DNA from: Desulfovibrio litoralis DSM 11393
GTDB taxonomy: Bacteria; Desulfobacterota; Desulfovibrionia; Desulfovibrionales; Desulfovibrionaceae
Length of the DNA stretch: 64,000 nt
Assembly: GCF_900143255.1 (NCBI RefSeq)
Contig: NZ_FRDI01000006.1
Coordinates: forward strand, 99,158-163,157
Reading direction: 5' to 3'
Under the pieces are notes generated by a model. That model saw only the letters and a program-made list of their open reading frames with translations, had not been told where the DNA came from and did not search any database. The stretch's first letter is position 1; each line of letters opens with the position of its first letter. A program made the position numbers and the translations under genes. This document shows positions 16,629-24,500 of the stretch, in pieces.

Positions 16629-17920
16629 TGAGTGTATTAGCTGTTGTTGCTCTCGCTTTAGTTGTATTATTTTTATTGGGAATGCCTATTTTTGCCTCTT
16701 TGGCTATTGCCAGTTTTATCGCTTTAATGACCAGTGATATTTTGCCTCTTTCCGTTGTTCATAACTCTTTGTTTGACGGATTAAACCTGTTTCCTCTTTT
16801 GGCGATTCCTTGCTTTATTGTTGCCGGAAGTATTATGGAACAAGGTAATATAACCAACCAGATTATTGACGTTATGAAACAGCTTGTCGGGCGTGTTTAT
16901 GGTGGTCTTGGAATGGTTACTATTTTAGCCTGTATGTTCTTTGCGGCTATTTCAGGCTCAGGCCCCGGAACTGTTGCGGCGGTTGGTTCTATTTTGATTC
17001 CCGCTATGTTAAAAAACGGCTACAGTAAAGACTATGCTGCCGCTGTTGCCTCATCGGGCGGTACTTTGGGAATTTTAATTCCACCAAGTAACCCAATGAT
17101 TATTTATGCGATTTTAGGAAACTTATCTATAACTGCTATGTTTACTGCCGGATTTGTTCCCGGTGCTATTGTTGCTTTTGCCCAGATCGTAACAGCTTGG
17201 GCTTTGGCAAGAAAACATGGTTTTAGAGATATGGAGTCTCCTCCGTTTAATTTTAAACACTTTCTTAAAACTTGTTTCCGCGGCAGTTTCGCCTTGCTGA
17301 CTCCGGTTATTATCTTGGGTAGTATCTATTCAGGTTATGCAACACCGGTTGAAGCTTCTATTGTGGCGATTGCATGGGCTTTATTTGTCGGTGGTGTAAT
17401 TAACCGTTCTTTATCCGGACACGGCTTATACACAGCCTTGCTTGACGGTGCTATGGTTTGCGGTGCTGTTTTAATTATTGTTGGAACTTCCACTTTATTC
17501 GGTAAGATTTTAACTTACGAAGAAGCTCCGTTAAGACTTGCCAAGGCAATTATGAGTATTTCAACCAACAAAGTGGTTGTTCTTCTAATGATTGCGGCTT
17601 TATTGTATTTCTTGGGTATGTTTATGGAGACCTTATCTACAATTATTATTGTAGCTCCGGTTCTTTTACCTGTTGCCACTCAACTTGATATAAACCACAT
17701 TCACCTTGGTATTATCATGGTTGTAACAAACGAAGTAGCATTGTTGTCGCCGCCTTTGGGGGTAAACCTCTTTGTTTCTTCTCGAATAGCGAACGTATCG
17801 CTTGAACGCTTATCGGTAAGTGTTTTGCCTTATATTCTTGCTTTAACGGTTTGTATAGTATTGTTTATCCTCTTTCCGGAAATCATACTCTTCTTACCAA
17901 GAATGTTTAACTTGTTATAA
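16628..17920 (+). CDS. TRAP transporter large permease (DctM family)
   Basis: A 430-residue inner-membrane protein of the usual DctM size with about 12 helices and the family signatures LFPLLAIPCFIVAGSIMEQG, AISGSGPGTVAAVGSI and GGTLGILIPPSNPMI. It is the ion-coupled transport channel of the TRAP system encoded with dctP and dctQ. A 13-bp hairpin follows 9 bases after the stop codon. Together with the tripartite tricarboxylate system upstream, this locus carries two importers, so it may handle more than one related substrate. Confidence 0.92.
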   Translation: MSVLAVVALALVVLFLLGMPIFASLAIASFIALMTSDILPLSVVHNSLFDGLNLFPLLAIPCFIVAGSIMEQGNITNQIIDVMKQLVGRVYGGLGMVTILACMFFAAISGSGPGTVAAVGSILIPAMLKNGYSKDYAAAVASSGGTLGILIPPSNPMIIYAILGNLSITAMFTAGFVPGAIVAFAQIVTAWALARKHGFRDMESPPFNFKHFLKTCFRGSFALLTPVIILGSIYSGYATPVEASIVAIAWALFVGGVINRSLSGHGLYTALLDGAMVCGAVLIIVGTSTLFGKILTYEEAPLRLAKAIMSISTNKVVVLLMIAALLYFLGMFMETLSTIIIVAPVLLPVATQLDINHIHLGIIMVVTNEVALLSPPLGVNLFVSSRIANVSLERLSVSVLPYILALTVCIVLFILFPEIILFLPRMFNLL

Positions 17921-17928
17921 AAAAAAAC

Positions 17929-17962
17929 TTCTGAAGCCAAATTTTGCGAGTTTGGCTTCAGA
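17929..17962. terminator. Hairpin after dctM
   Basis: A perfect 13-bp stem (TTCTGAAGCCAAA / TTTGGCTTCAGAA) with an 8-base loop just after the stop codon. The strong T-run (nine T) is on the minus-strand side, while the plus side continues TTATAAATT, so plus-strand termination may be incomplete and the downstream oxidoreductase might be partly cotranscribed. Confidence 0.65.
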
Positions 17963-18133
17963 ATTATAAATTGGTAAATAACATACTTTCATAACTGTTT
18001 TTAGTTTTTTTGTGTGTTTTTATATATGGTTTGTGGCGGAGCAAATTTATTTTAATCTTTAATATATAATAATTATTAAGTTTTTTAACATCATATATTG
18101 ATGTGAATTTTAAACTTAGAAAGTGAGGACAAT

Positions 18134-19990
18134 ATGGCTTTTGGTTATAATGGAAAGATACTCCATGTTGATTTAAGTAAAGGTGAATGTACTGTAGAAA
18201 CTCCCGATGAAGTATTTTATCGTACTTATTGGGGTGGTGGTGCGTTAGCAAGTTATTACTTGTTGAAATTTATCCCTAAAGGTGCTGATGCTTTAGGACC
18301 GGATAACGTTTTGGTATTTGCAACTTCAGTTCTTTGCGGTGCACCTCTTTCAGGGTTCTCTCGTTTTACTGTTGCAGCTAAAAATCCATTAACCAATGGT
18401 TTTGGAGAATCTGAAGCCGGTGGTTATTTTGGACCGGAATTAAAACATGCCGGTTATGATGCTGTTGTATTTCGTGGAAAATCAGCAAAACCTGTTTATC
18501 TTTGGATCAAAGACGGAAAAGCTGAACTGCGTGATGCATCAAAAGTTTGGGGTAAAGAAAATGCCCAGTGTCAAGATATGATTCGTGAAGAACTCAGCGA
18601 ACCAAAAGCCAGAGTTGCATCTATCGGACCAGCCGGTGAAAAACAAGTTTTATTCGCTTGTATTATGAACGAATTGGCTCACGCCAACGGTCGTTGCGGA
18701 ATGGGTGCGGTTATGGGTTCTAAAAACCTTAAAGCCGTTGTTTGTCTTGGAAACGAAGAAAGCATAGAATATGCCGATGCCGAAGCTTTGAAAGAAGTTG
18801 GAAGCTGGCATCGTAAAGCCATTGCTGCTCATATGCCAAACGTAAACCTTGGTAAATTTGGTACACCTATGCACGTTATGGCACAACAAAACGCAGGTAT
18901 CTTGCCTACTCGTAACTGGAAAGAAGGCGTTTTTGAACATGCCGAGGCTATTGGTTTACCGGGCTATGAAAAAATATTGAAAAAACGTCATACCTGTTAC
19001 AAGTGTTCTGTTGCTTGTAAACGTGTTGTTACTTGTGTTTCTGATGAGCGTTACGGCGGTCCTGAATATGAAACATTGGCAGCTCTTGGTTCTTTGTGTG
19101 GCGTTGGTGATTTAGAAGCGGTTTGTAAAGGACATGAGCGTTGTAACGCCCTTGGTCTTGATACCGTTGGAACAGGAGCTGTTGTAGCTTTTGCCATGGA
19201 AATGATGGAAAAAGGCATTACCAAACTGAGCGACGGACGCACCATTAAATTTGGCGACAAAAACGGTATGGTTGAGCTAGTTGAAATGATCGCCAATCGC
19301 AAAGATTTGGGCGATATTTTGGCTCTCGGCATTCAAAGAGCTGGTAAAAAGATTGGTAACGGTGCGGAAGAACTTAACTTTACTGTTAAAGGACAAGAAC
19401 CAGCTTTCCACGATCCTCGTGGTAAAACCGGCGTTGGAATGGGCTTTGCTCTTTCTCCTACCGGTGCTGATCATATTGAAGCCCCTCACGAAGTTGCCTT
19501 CCAAGGTGATGCTGTAAAAATGATTAAACCTTTAGGTATTTTAGAACCACCTAAACCTTTATCTAATGATGCCGAAAAAGTACGTTATTTTATATACGGT
19601 CAACAAACTTGGGCAATGAACAACACTTTAAGCATTTGTAACTTTGTTGTTGCTCCTATTTTTGCTATGAGCTACGCTAAGCTTTGTGAGGCTGTTCAAG
19701 CTATTACAGGTTGGGAAACTTCCTTGTTTGAACTTATGAAGGCGGCGGAACGTTCTATTGTTTTAGCTCGTATGTTTAACGCTCGCGAAGGGTTAGATCG
19801 TAAAGACGACAAGCTCTTTAAGCGTTTATACGAAGCTCTTCCTGCCGGTCCTTCAGCCGGTAAAAAGATTGACGAAGCCGAATTCCGTAAGGCTTTAGAC
19901 CTTTATTATGATATGGTCGGTTGGGACGAAAACGGTATTCCACGTAAGGGTACCTTGCACCAGCTTAACCTTGGTTTTTTAGCTGAGTAG
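18134..19990 (+). CDS. Aldehyde:ferredoxin oxidoreductase (tungsten-type, AOR family)
   Basis: A 618-residue AOR of classic length. The [4Fe-4S] ligands C288, C291 and C295 (RHTCYKCSVACKR) and C502 (SICNF) are present with the textbook CxxCxxxC spacing; the N-terminal pterin-binding part has NGRCGMGAVMGSKNLKA. It converts an aldehyde to an acid while reducing ferredoxin. The location after SuyAB, the YihU-like dehydrogenase and the TRAP genes suggests that it may oxidise a pathway aldehyde such as sulfolactaldehyde, a step done elsewhere by NAD-dependent enzymes; this is inference. Codon use is rich in preferred codons, suggesting high expression. The ATG follows GTGAGGA. A strong bidirectional-looking terminator follows. 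Confidence 0.92.
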   Translation: MAFGYNGKILHVDLSKGECTVETPDEVFYRTYWGGGALASYYLLKFIPKGADALGPDNVLVFATSVLCGAPLSGFSRFTVAAKNPLTNGFGESEAGGYFGPELKHAGYDAVVFRGKSAKPVYLWIKDGKAELRDASKVWGKENAQCQDMIREELSEPKARVASIGPAGEKQVLFACIMNELAHANGRCGMGAVMGSKNLKAVVCLGNEESIEYADAEALKEVGSWHRKAIAAHMPNVNLGKFGTPMHVMAQQNAGILPTRNWKEGVFEHAEAIGLPGYEKILKKRHTCYKCSVACKRVVTCVSDERYGGPEYETLAALGSLCGVGDLEAVCKGHERCNALGLDTVGTGAVVAFAMEMMEKGITKLSDGRTIKFGDKNGMVELVEMIANRKDLGDILALGIQRAGKKIGNGAEELNFTVKGQEPAFHDPRGKTGVGMGFALSPTGADHIEAPHEVAFQGDAVKMIKPLGILEPPKPLSNDAEKVRYFIYGQQTWAMNNTLSICNFVVAPIFAMSYAKLCEAVQAITGWETSLFELMKAAERSIVLARMFNAREGLDRKDDKLFKRLYEALPAGPSAGKKIDEAEFRKALDLYYDMVGWDENGIPRKGTLHQLNLGFLAE

Positions 19991-20004
19991 AGATTAAATA
20001 TTAA

Positions 20005-20042
20005 AAAGACCGTTACATTTTTTGGTGTAACGGTCTTTTTTT
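20005..20042 (+). terminator. Rho-independent terminator after the aldehyde oxidoreductase gene
   Basis: A 14-bp perfect stem (AAAAGACCGTTACA / TGTAACGGTCTTTT) with a 6-8 base loop and a run of T. A near copy with one mismatch stands at 20477-20517, as part of a local duplication. Confidence 0.92.
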
Positions 20043-20104
20043 GTATATAAGACTATTATAACCCATAATTTTGAGTTACTTTTTTTGTTGAGTTGCTTTT
20101 TTTT

Positions 20105-20157
20105 GTAATTTTTGAAAGTTTTTTTCGGCGAAAGCCTTTTTGAGTCTATTGCAAATA
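20105..20157 (+). mobile_element. MITE-like element, right-end fragment E
   Basis: The stretch containing GGCGAAAGCCTTTTTGAGTC then TATTG matches the last 50 bases of the full element (AGCGAAAGCCACTTTGAGCC, then TATTG at 31261-31285). It adjoins the 3' end of the truncated Hpt copy. Confidence 0.6.
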
Positions 20158-20161
20158 TTAT

Positions 20162-20412
20162 CTATATTTTATTTAAGGCTTCAATTAATTGTTCTTTTGT
20201 TTGTTCGAGAATGGCTAAGTTTTTTTCTGCTTCTTCCGCTTTTTCATCTCGGCAACTATATTCCAAAAGTGTGGCAATTTCTCTTAAGTCTTCGGCTCCG
20301 ACTATTGCCAAAGTGCCTTTAAGAGAGTGTGCCATACGCATGGCATCGTGCCATTGTTGAGCCTTCATTGCATTTTTAATGCTGTTTAAATTTCCGACTA
20401 ATGATTGGGCAA
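20162..20412 (-). pseudogene. 5'-truncated copy of the Hpt-domain gene
   Basis: These 251 bases repeat 20518-20768 with only a few mismatches and encode the last 80 or so residues of the Hpt protein, including the phospho-acceptor His in AHSLKGT. The first 33 codons and the start region are missing; beyond 20412 the sequence turns into a fragment of the MITE-like element. A 68-residue frame from an internal ATG remains open, so a short product is conceivable, but there is no proper promoter or ribosome site. Confidence 0.8.
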
Positions 20413-20459
20413 GGGAAAATTTAATTTTCCTGTAAAATTAGTTGTTTTGCAATTGTCTT
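20413..20459 (-). mobile_element. MITE-like element, rearranged left-end fragment F
   Basis: On the minus strand it starts AGACAATTGCAAAAC and then jumps to CTAATTTTACAGGAAAATT and AAATTTTCC, i.e. the left tip fused to the central part of the element with the stretch between deleted. It borders the truncated Hpt copy on the side opposite fragment E. Confidence 0.6.
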
Positions 20460-20476
20460 ATCAGCTTGAAAATATT

Positions 20477-20517
20477 AAAAATACCGTTACATTTTTTGGT
20501 GTAACGGTCTTTTTTTG
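20477..20517. terminator. Second copy of the duplicated terminator
   Basis: Same stem as 20005-20042 with one mismatch (TACCGTTACA / TGTAACGGTCT) and T-run; on the minus strand it serves the Hpt gene that ends at 20518, although the A-run side there is also suitable (AAAA...TTTT symmetrical). Confidence 0.7.
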
Positions 20518-20868
20518 TTATATTTTATTTAAGGCTTCAATTAATTGTTCTTTTGTTTGTTTGAGAATGGCTAAGTTTTTTTCGGCTTCTTCCGCTTTTT
20601 CATCTCGGCAACTATATTCCAAAAGTGTGGCAATTTCTCTTAAGTCTTCGGCTCCGACTATTGCCAAAGTGCCTTTAAGAGAGTGTGCCATACGCATGGC
20701 GTCGTGCCATTGTTGAGCCTTCATTGCATTTTTAATACTGGTTAAATTTCCGACTAATGATTGGGCAAAGGTGTGTGATATTTCTTGAAACAAAGGCAGG
20801 TCGCCGATGCGTTCAAAGGCTTCTTTGGTATTTAAGGGAGCTATTTTTAGTGGTTGTGCTGTTGTCAT
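20518..20868 (-). CDS. Histidine phosphotransfer (Hpt) domain protein
   Basis: A 116-residue single-domain Hpt protein. The phospho-acceptor His lies in the motif AHSLKGT (about residue 61) within a helical bundle, as in phosphorelay intermediates that pass phosphate between hybrid sensor kinases and response regulators in the cytoplasm. No kinase or regulator is next to it, so its partners are unknown. The first 30 residues are polar and may form an extra helix. A truncated copy lies directly downstream (20162-20412). The gene is 52 bases downstream of the TPR lipoprotein gene on the same strand, separated by short TTTAATTTACC-type direct repeats. Confidence 0.85.
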   Translation of the reverse strand: MTTAQPLKIAPLNTKEAFERIGDLPLFQEISHTFAQSLVGNLTSIKNAMKAQQWHDAMRMAHSLKGTLAIVGAEDLREIATLLEYSCRDEKAEEAEKNLAILKQTKEQLIEALNKI

Positions 20869-20920
20869 TTTAATTTACCTTTTAATTTACCTTTTAAATT
20901 ACCTTAGTTAAGTTTACCTA

Positions 20921-21529
20921 TTATAAACAATGTCCGGCCTCTTTCGCTAAATTTAAACCGCCACAATCTCCGTTAAGACACGCTTTATTGAAATCTTCAC
21001 AAGCAGCCTCAACTTTTTCCAATAAGACGTTGAGAGTTCCTCTAAAGTTATACGCACGGTGTTGATGTGGGTTTATTCTAATTGACTCGTCTAAATCTCG
21101 TTGTGCTCCTATTGTATTGCCGCTGTGCATTGAAACAAGACCACGATAGGCGTAGTTCATAGCACTTGGGTCAAGCCTGATTGCCTTGGTTATATCATCA
21201 AAGGCTTCTTCCCACTTGGTAAGTTCGCTTAAAGCCAAACCTCGCCAAAGATAGGCTTCGGCATAGTTTGGTTCAAGTTGAATTACTTTATTTAAGAGAG
21301 CTATGGCTTGTTCCGGGTCAGAACAATTGTCTTCGGTTTCCCACAACGCATAGGCGAGTGCAAAGGAGTCTTTTGCCTCTTGGCTGTATTCTTGTTTTTG
21401 TGGTGCTTGTGTTGTCTGTGTTTCTTGTTTTGTGCTGTTAACATTAAAGATTGAACAAGCACAAAGCGTTAAAGTTAATAAGGTTAAAAAGCTTAATTTG
21501 ATTATTGTATTTAACAAAGAAGATTTCAT
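20921..21529 (-). CDS. TPR-repeat lipoprotein
   Basis: A 202-residue exported protein: Lys-containing N-terminus, hydrophobic core and lipobox LCAC with the lipidated Cys near residue 25, then a Gln/Thr-rich linker and four or so tetratricopeptide repeats (pattern ...AIALLNKVIQLEPNYAEAYLWRGLALSEL..., ...AIRLDPSAMNYAYRGLVSM...). Such proteins act as scaffolds on the outer or inner membrane; no specific partner is evident. The C-terminus has three Cys (ACEDFNKACLNGDCGG), which could form disulfides. Confidence 0.82.
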   Translation of the reverse strand: MKSSLLNTIIKLSFLTLLTLTLCACSIFNVNSTKQETQTTQAPQKQEYSQEAKDSFALAYALWETEDNCSDPEQAIALLNKVIQLEPNYAEAYLWRGLALSELTKWEEAFDDITKAIRLDPSAMNYAYRGLVSMHSGNTIGAQRDLDESIRINPHQHRAYNFRGTLNVLLEKVEAACEDFNKACLNGDCGGLNLAKEAGHCL

Positions 21530-21656
21530 ATTTTTATCCGTTTAAGTTAAAGCGTTAATATAAGTTTATTAAAAAAACATCAAGCAAAATCGAAATAATT
21601 TTTTAAAAAGTTTATATAAATTAGCATGATAAAGATTAATCAACTCGCGGTTCGGC

Positions 21657-22538
21657 TTAAAGTGCTTTTTTGATTATATTCAAGACTTGATTATAATCTA
21701 AATCATGTCCTGTCCATCTTTTAAATTGAGCCAAGCCTTGTTCAATAAACATGGGCAGTCCGTTTAAAGTTAGGCGATTTTGAGCTTTTGCCGTTTTCAA
21801 AAATACTGTTTCGGCGGGGCTATAGATAAGGTCATAGGCAATAAACAAGTTGTTGAGCTTGTTTTCTTTGATTGGATTTATAGTAAAGTCAGGCAGGGGG
21901 CTTAAACTTTCCCTCTCGCCCTTTAAACCCAAGGGGGTTGAATTTACTAAAATATTTGTTGGAAGTTCCGCCCTTTTTTCCCACGCTATGGTTTTAATAT
22001 TAAACTCTGTGGCGAGTTCTTCGGCTTGTTCTTTGCGTCTGGCAGTAATTTGAATATCGTTACAGCCCATTTTTTTTAGACCAATAATTGCCGCTCTGGC
22101 TGCTCCGCCGGCCCCTAAAATAAGAGAGCTGTAATCTTTTAAAAGGAGTTTCGAGTCGTAAGATTCTGATTTATCAGTGTGTTTTATTATCATTTTTTCT
22201 AAAGGTAGAGAAAATCCGATAATATCGGTATTATCTCCGCAAAGTTGTGTATCTTCCCAATAGATTGTATTAACTGCTCCGGCTTGTTTGGCTTCGGGTG
22301 TGATTTTATCTAAAAAAGGAATTACGGCTTCTTTGTGTGGAATTGTAACGCTTAAGCCGCTAATTGGAAGCTGACGCAGGCTTTGCATAAACGCATTTAA
22401 CTCAGCTTTTTGTTTTTCAAAGCGAAAATATGCTCCGGGGTAATTTAAGGTTTGAAAGCCAAAGTTGTGCAATAGCGGGCTTAGACTGTGTCCTAGCGGA
22501 TAACCCAAAATTCCGAATATTTTTTGTGGTATGAACAT
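21657..22538 (-). CDS. aroE: Shikimate dehydrogenase
   Basis: A 293-residue NADP-dependent enzyme of the shikimate pathway (3-dehydroshikimate to shikimate, aromatic amino acids). Visible signatures: GYPLGHSLSPLLHN (shikimate-binding Ser pair), TIPHKEAV with the catalytic Lys near 69, CGDNTD with the catalytic Asp, the nucleotide-binding GAGGAARAA, and NSTPLGLKG. Slightly longer than the usual 270-280 residues because of an insertion before the nucleotide-binding domain. The gene stands alone on the minus strand, divergent from grpE. Confidence 0.95.
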   Translation of the reverse strand: MFIPQKIFGILGYPLGHSLSPLLHNFGFQTLNYPGAYFRFEKQKAELNAFMQSLRQLPISGLSVTIPHKEAVIPFLDKITPEAKQAGAVNTIYWEDTQLCGDNTDIIGFSLPLEKMIIKHTDKSESYDSKLLLKDYSSLILGAGGAARAAIIGLKKMGCNDIQITARRKEQAEELATEFNIKTIAWEKRAELPTNILVNSTPLGLKGERESLSPLPDFTINPIKENKLNNLFIAYDLIYSPAETVFLKTAKAQNRLTLNGLPMFIEQGLAQFKRWTGHDLDYNQVLNIIKKAL

Positions 22539-22653
22539 AATAAATTAAGTATTGTTAAAGATATTTGCCGATTAATCTTGACATGCTGACAAGGGTGATT
22601 ACTAATATAGCTTAGTATAATATTTTTTATATCAAAATGCCAGAGAGAGTTTT

Positions 22654-23289
22654 ATGAGCAAAAAAAATCCTTACAGCCAATATTCAAAACCTGCAACAAA
22701 CGACCCTAATTTAATAGTAAATGATGATTTAAGCGGGCTTTCTAATCTTATGCCCGATCATGAACAAACCCCTGAAGAAGTTTTGTTGGAAGATTCCAAA
22801 GCGTTAACAGACGATGAATTGGCTATTTTGGCAAGAGAGCGTATTTGTGCGAGTTGTAACGTTAACAAAGAAGCGGAAGAAGCACAGTTGCGTGCCTTGG
22901 CTGATTTAGATAACGCCCGCAAGCGTTTGAACAAAGAAAAAGAAGAAGTTTTACGCTTTGCCTCGGAAGGGGTAATTGGCGATTTATTGCCGACTTTAGA
23001 CACTCTTGATTTGGCGATAGAACACGCTAAAGGTCAAGAAGAGTGTAAAAATTTTGTTGTTGGCGTTGAAATGACTCGTAAAATGTTTTTAGAAGTATTG
23101 CAAAAACGAGGGTTACAAGAGATTGGAACTTTTGGCGAACCTTTTGACCCAAAAATCCATGAAGCTGTAGGCTTAGACCAACTCCCCGATTTACCAGATA
23201 ACGCTGTTGTTAAAGTTTACGGTAAGGGATATATGTTGCATGATAGATTGTTGCGAGCAGCGAAAGTAGTTGTAAATAAACTGAGTTAG
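22654..23289 (+). CDS. grpE: Nucleotide exchange factor GrpE
   Basis: A 211-residue GrpE: acidic N-terminus, long coiled coil (about 70-115, ALADLDNARKRLNKEKEEV), then the four-helix and beta-wing part (DLLPTLDTLDLAIEHAK, PFDPKIHEAVG) and a C-terminus with GYMLHDRLLRAAKVVV. It releases ADP from DnaK during protein folding. Neither dnaK nor hrcA is beside it in the window. An AGAGAG-type ribosome site precedes the ATG. No obvious CIRCE inverted repeat was seen in the 115-base upstream gap. Confidence 0.96.
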   Translation: MSKKNPYSQYSKPATNDPNLIVNDDLSGLSNLMPDHEQTPEEVLLEDSKALTDDELAILARERICASCNVNKEAEEAQLRALADLDNARKRLNKEKEEVLRFASEGVIGDLLPTLDTLDLAIEHAKGQEECKNFVVGVEMTRKMFLEVLQKRGLQEIGTFGEPFDPKIHEAVGLDQLPDLPDNAVVKVYGKGYMLHDRLLRAAKVVVNKLS

Positions 23290-23461
23290 CGCGATGTTTC
23301 TTGTTTGTTATGAAAATAGAGTTAACTTATTAGATCTTCTTGAAATTAGATGTTAAATTATTGTATGGATACAAACTAGCTTGTTCTATCAAGCGGACAA
23401 CAGAGTTTAGTTCGAGCAATGAAAAGTTTTGTATGTGATATTTTGAATTTATAAATCACGT

Positions 23462-24364
23462 TTAAATACAGACTGACATTGCCATTATTCTAACTGCTGG
23501 TCCAGGAATACTTAGTTGACATATCTTTTCAATATATGGCTTTGCGATTTCAATCATCGTGTGAAATTGTAGTAACGCATTATTATTACTGGATAATAGT
23601 TTTGAGAGCATTCTAATAACTGTTGATATAAAAGATCGGCGTAATAACTCTATATTTTCACCTTGATTTATGGTTCTTGTTATTTTTCCGATGACATAAA
23701 ATTTACCATCTGTGAGTTTTGCTTTTACCTCAAGTGGATCTTTACCCTTAACATCAATATCCACGACTCCAAGCTGAGCGTTTGTATTGGGATCAACCAT
23801 AATCATTTCAAGCAATGATGATTTGAGGTAATCTTTTTCAACACTGTCAAGTATCTTGCTAATTAAATTATCATATTGCACTAGTTCACTCTTAATTTGT
23901 TTATTAAAAAAATCAGGTTTTAGTTTATAGCCAAAATCATGGAGAACTTTTACAATTAACGGAGTAGATGTTTTAAGCGTTTCAATTATGGAATAAAAAT
24001 CTAATGGCTTTAATATGGCTTCAATCTCTATATAGTTTTTAGATGTTGTCATTTTATCCATACTTTCAAATGGTACTAACTCATTCTTGCTACGAAGCTC
24101 ATCAATGACAGACATATGGAGTCCACCAGTTGTGTAGCTCTTAGCGAGTTTTTCTTGTTGTAAAGATTGGGATGTTGCCTCTAATCCCCCAGAAATATTA
24201 AGTAACTCTGTTAAGAACTTCATGCCCAAAGATAATTCTCCTTTTTTTGCAGAAGAAGTTTCACTTGATACCTCAATACTTGTAGTGATGCCTCGGAAAA
24301 GATATGCCGCACAATTAAGCATCATTGTCTCATTTAGGTAAACTGGTTCCAAAAATGTACTCAT
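23462..24364 (-). CDS. Unrecognised 300-residue protein (possibly DUF6414-like)
   Basis: The protein begins MSTFLEPVYLNETMMLNCAA and continues with a Ser/Thr-rich helical part, a region LAKSYTTGGLHMSVIDELRS, a beta-rich middle and a C-terminal helical part. The opening 'YLNE..' followed by a stretch on a resident membrane-free fold, and the layout, remind me of DUF6414 proteins found as cargo in variable genome regions; this is a weak recognition. No signal peptide or membrane helix is evident. It is a lone gene between grpE and polA, on the minus strand, with AGGAG before the ATG and AT-rich flanks, which suggests acquisition by transfer. Function unknown. Confidence 0.6.
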   Translation of the reverse strand: MSTFLEPVYLNETMMLNCAAYLFRGITTSIEVSSETSSAKKGELSLGMKFLTELLNISGGLEATSQSLQQEKLAKSYTTGGLHMSVIDELRSKNELVPFESMDKMTTSKNYIEIEAILKPLDFYSIIETLKTSTPLIVKVLHDFGYKLKPDFFNKQIKSELVQYDNLISKILDSVEKDYLKSSLLEMIMVDPNTNAQLGVVDIDVKGKDPLEVKAKLTDGKFYVIGKITRTINQGENIELLRRSFISTVIRMLSKLLSSNNNALLQFHTMIEIAKPYIEKICQLSIPGPAVRIMAMSVCI

Positions 24365-24500
24365 ATCAATCTCCTATTATTTCATACATTATTATATATT
24401 CTTTTAACTGTCTAGATATAATTGACTATTGACGATAAAAATAGCTTTGATTATAAAAGTATTTATAGCGAATCAAAGACTTAATATTCTATTGAGTTTA

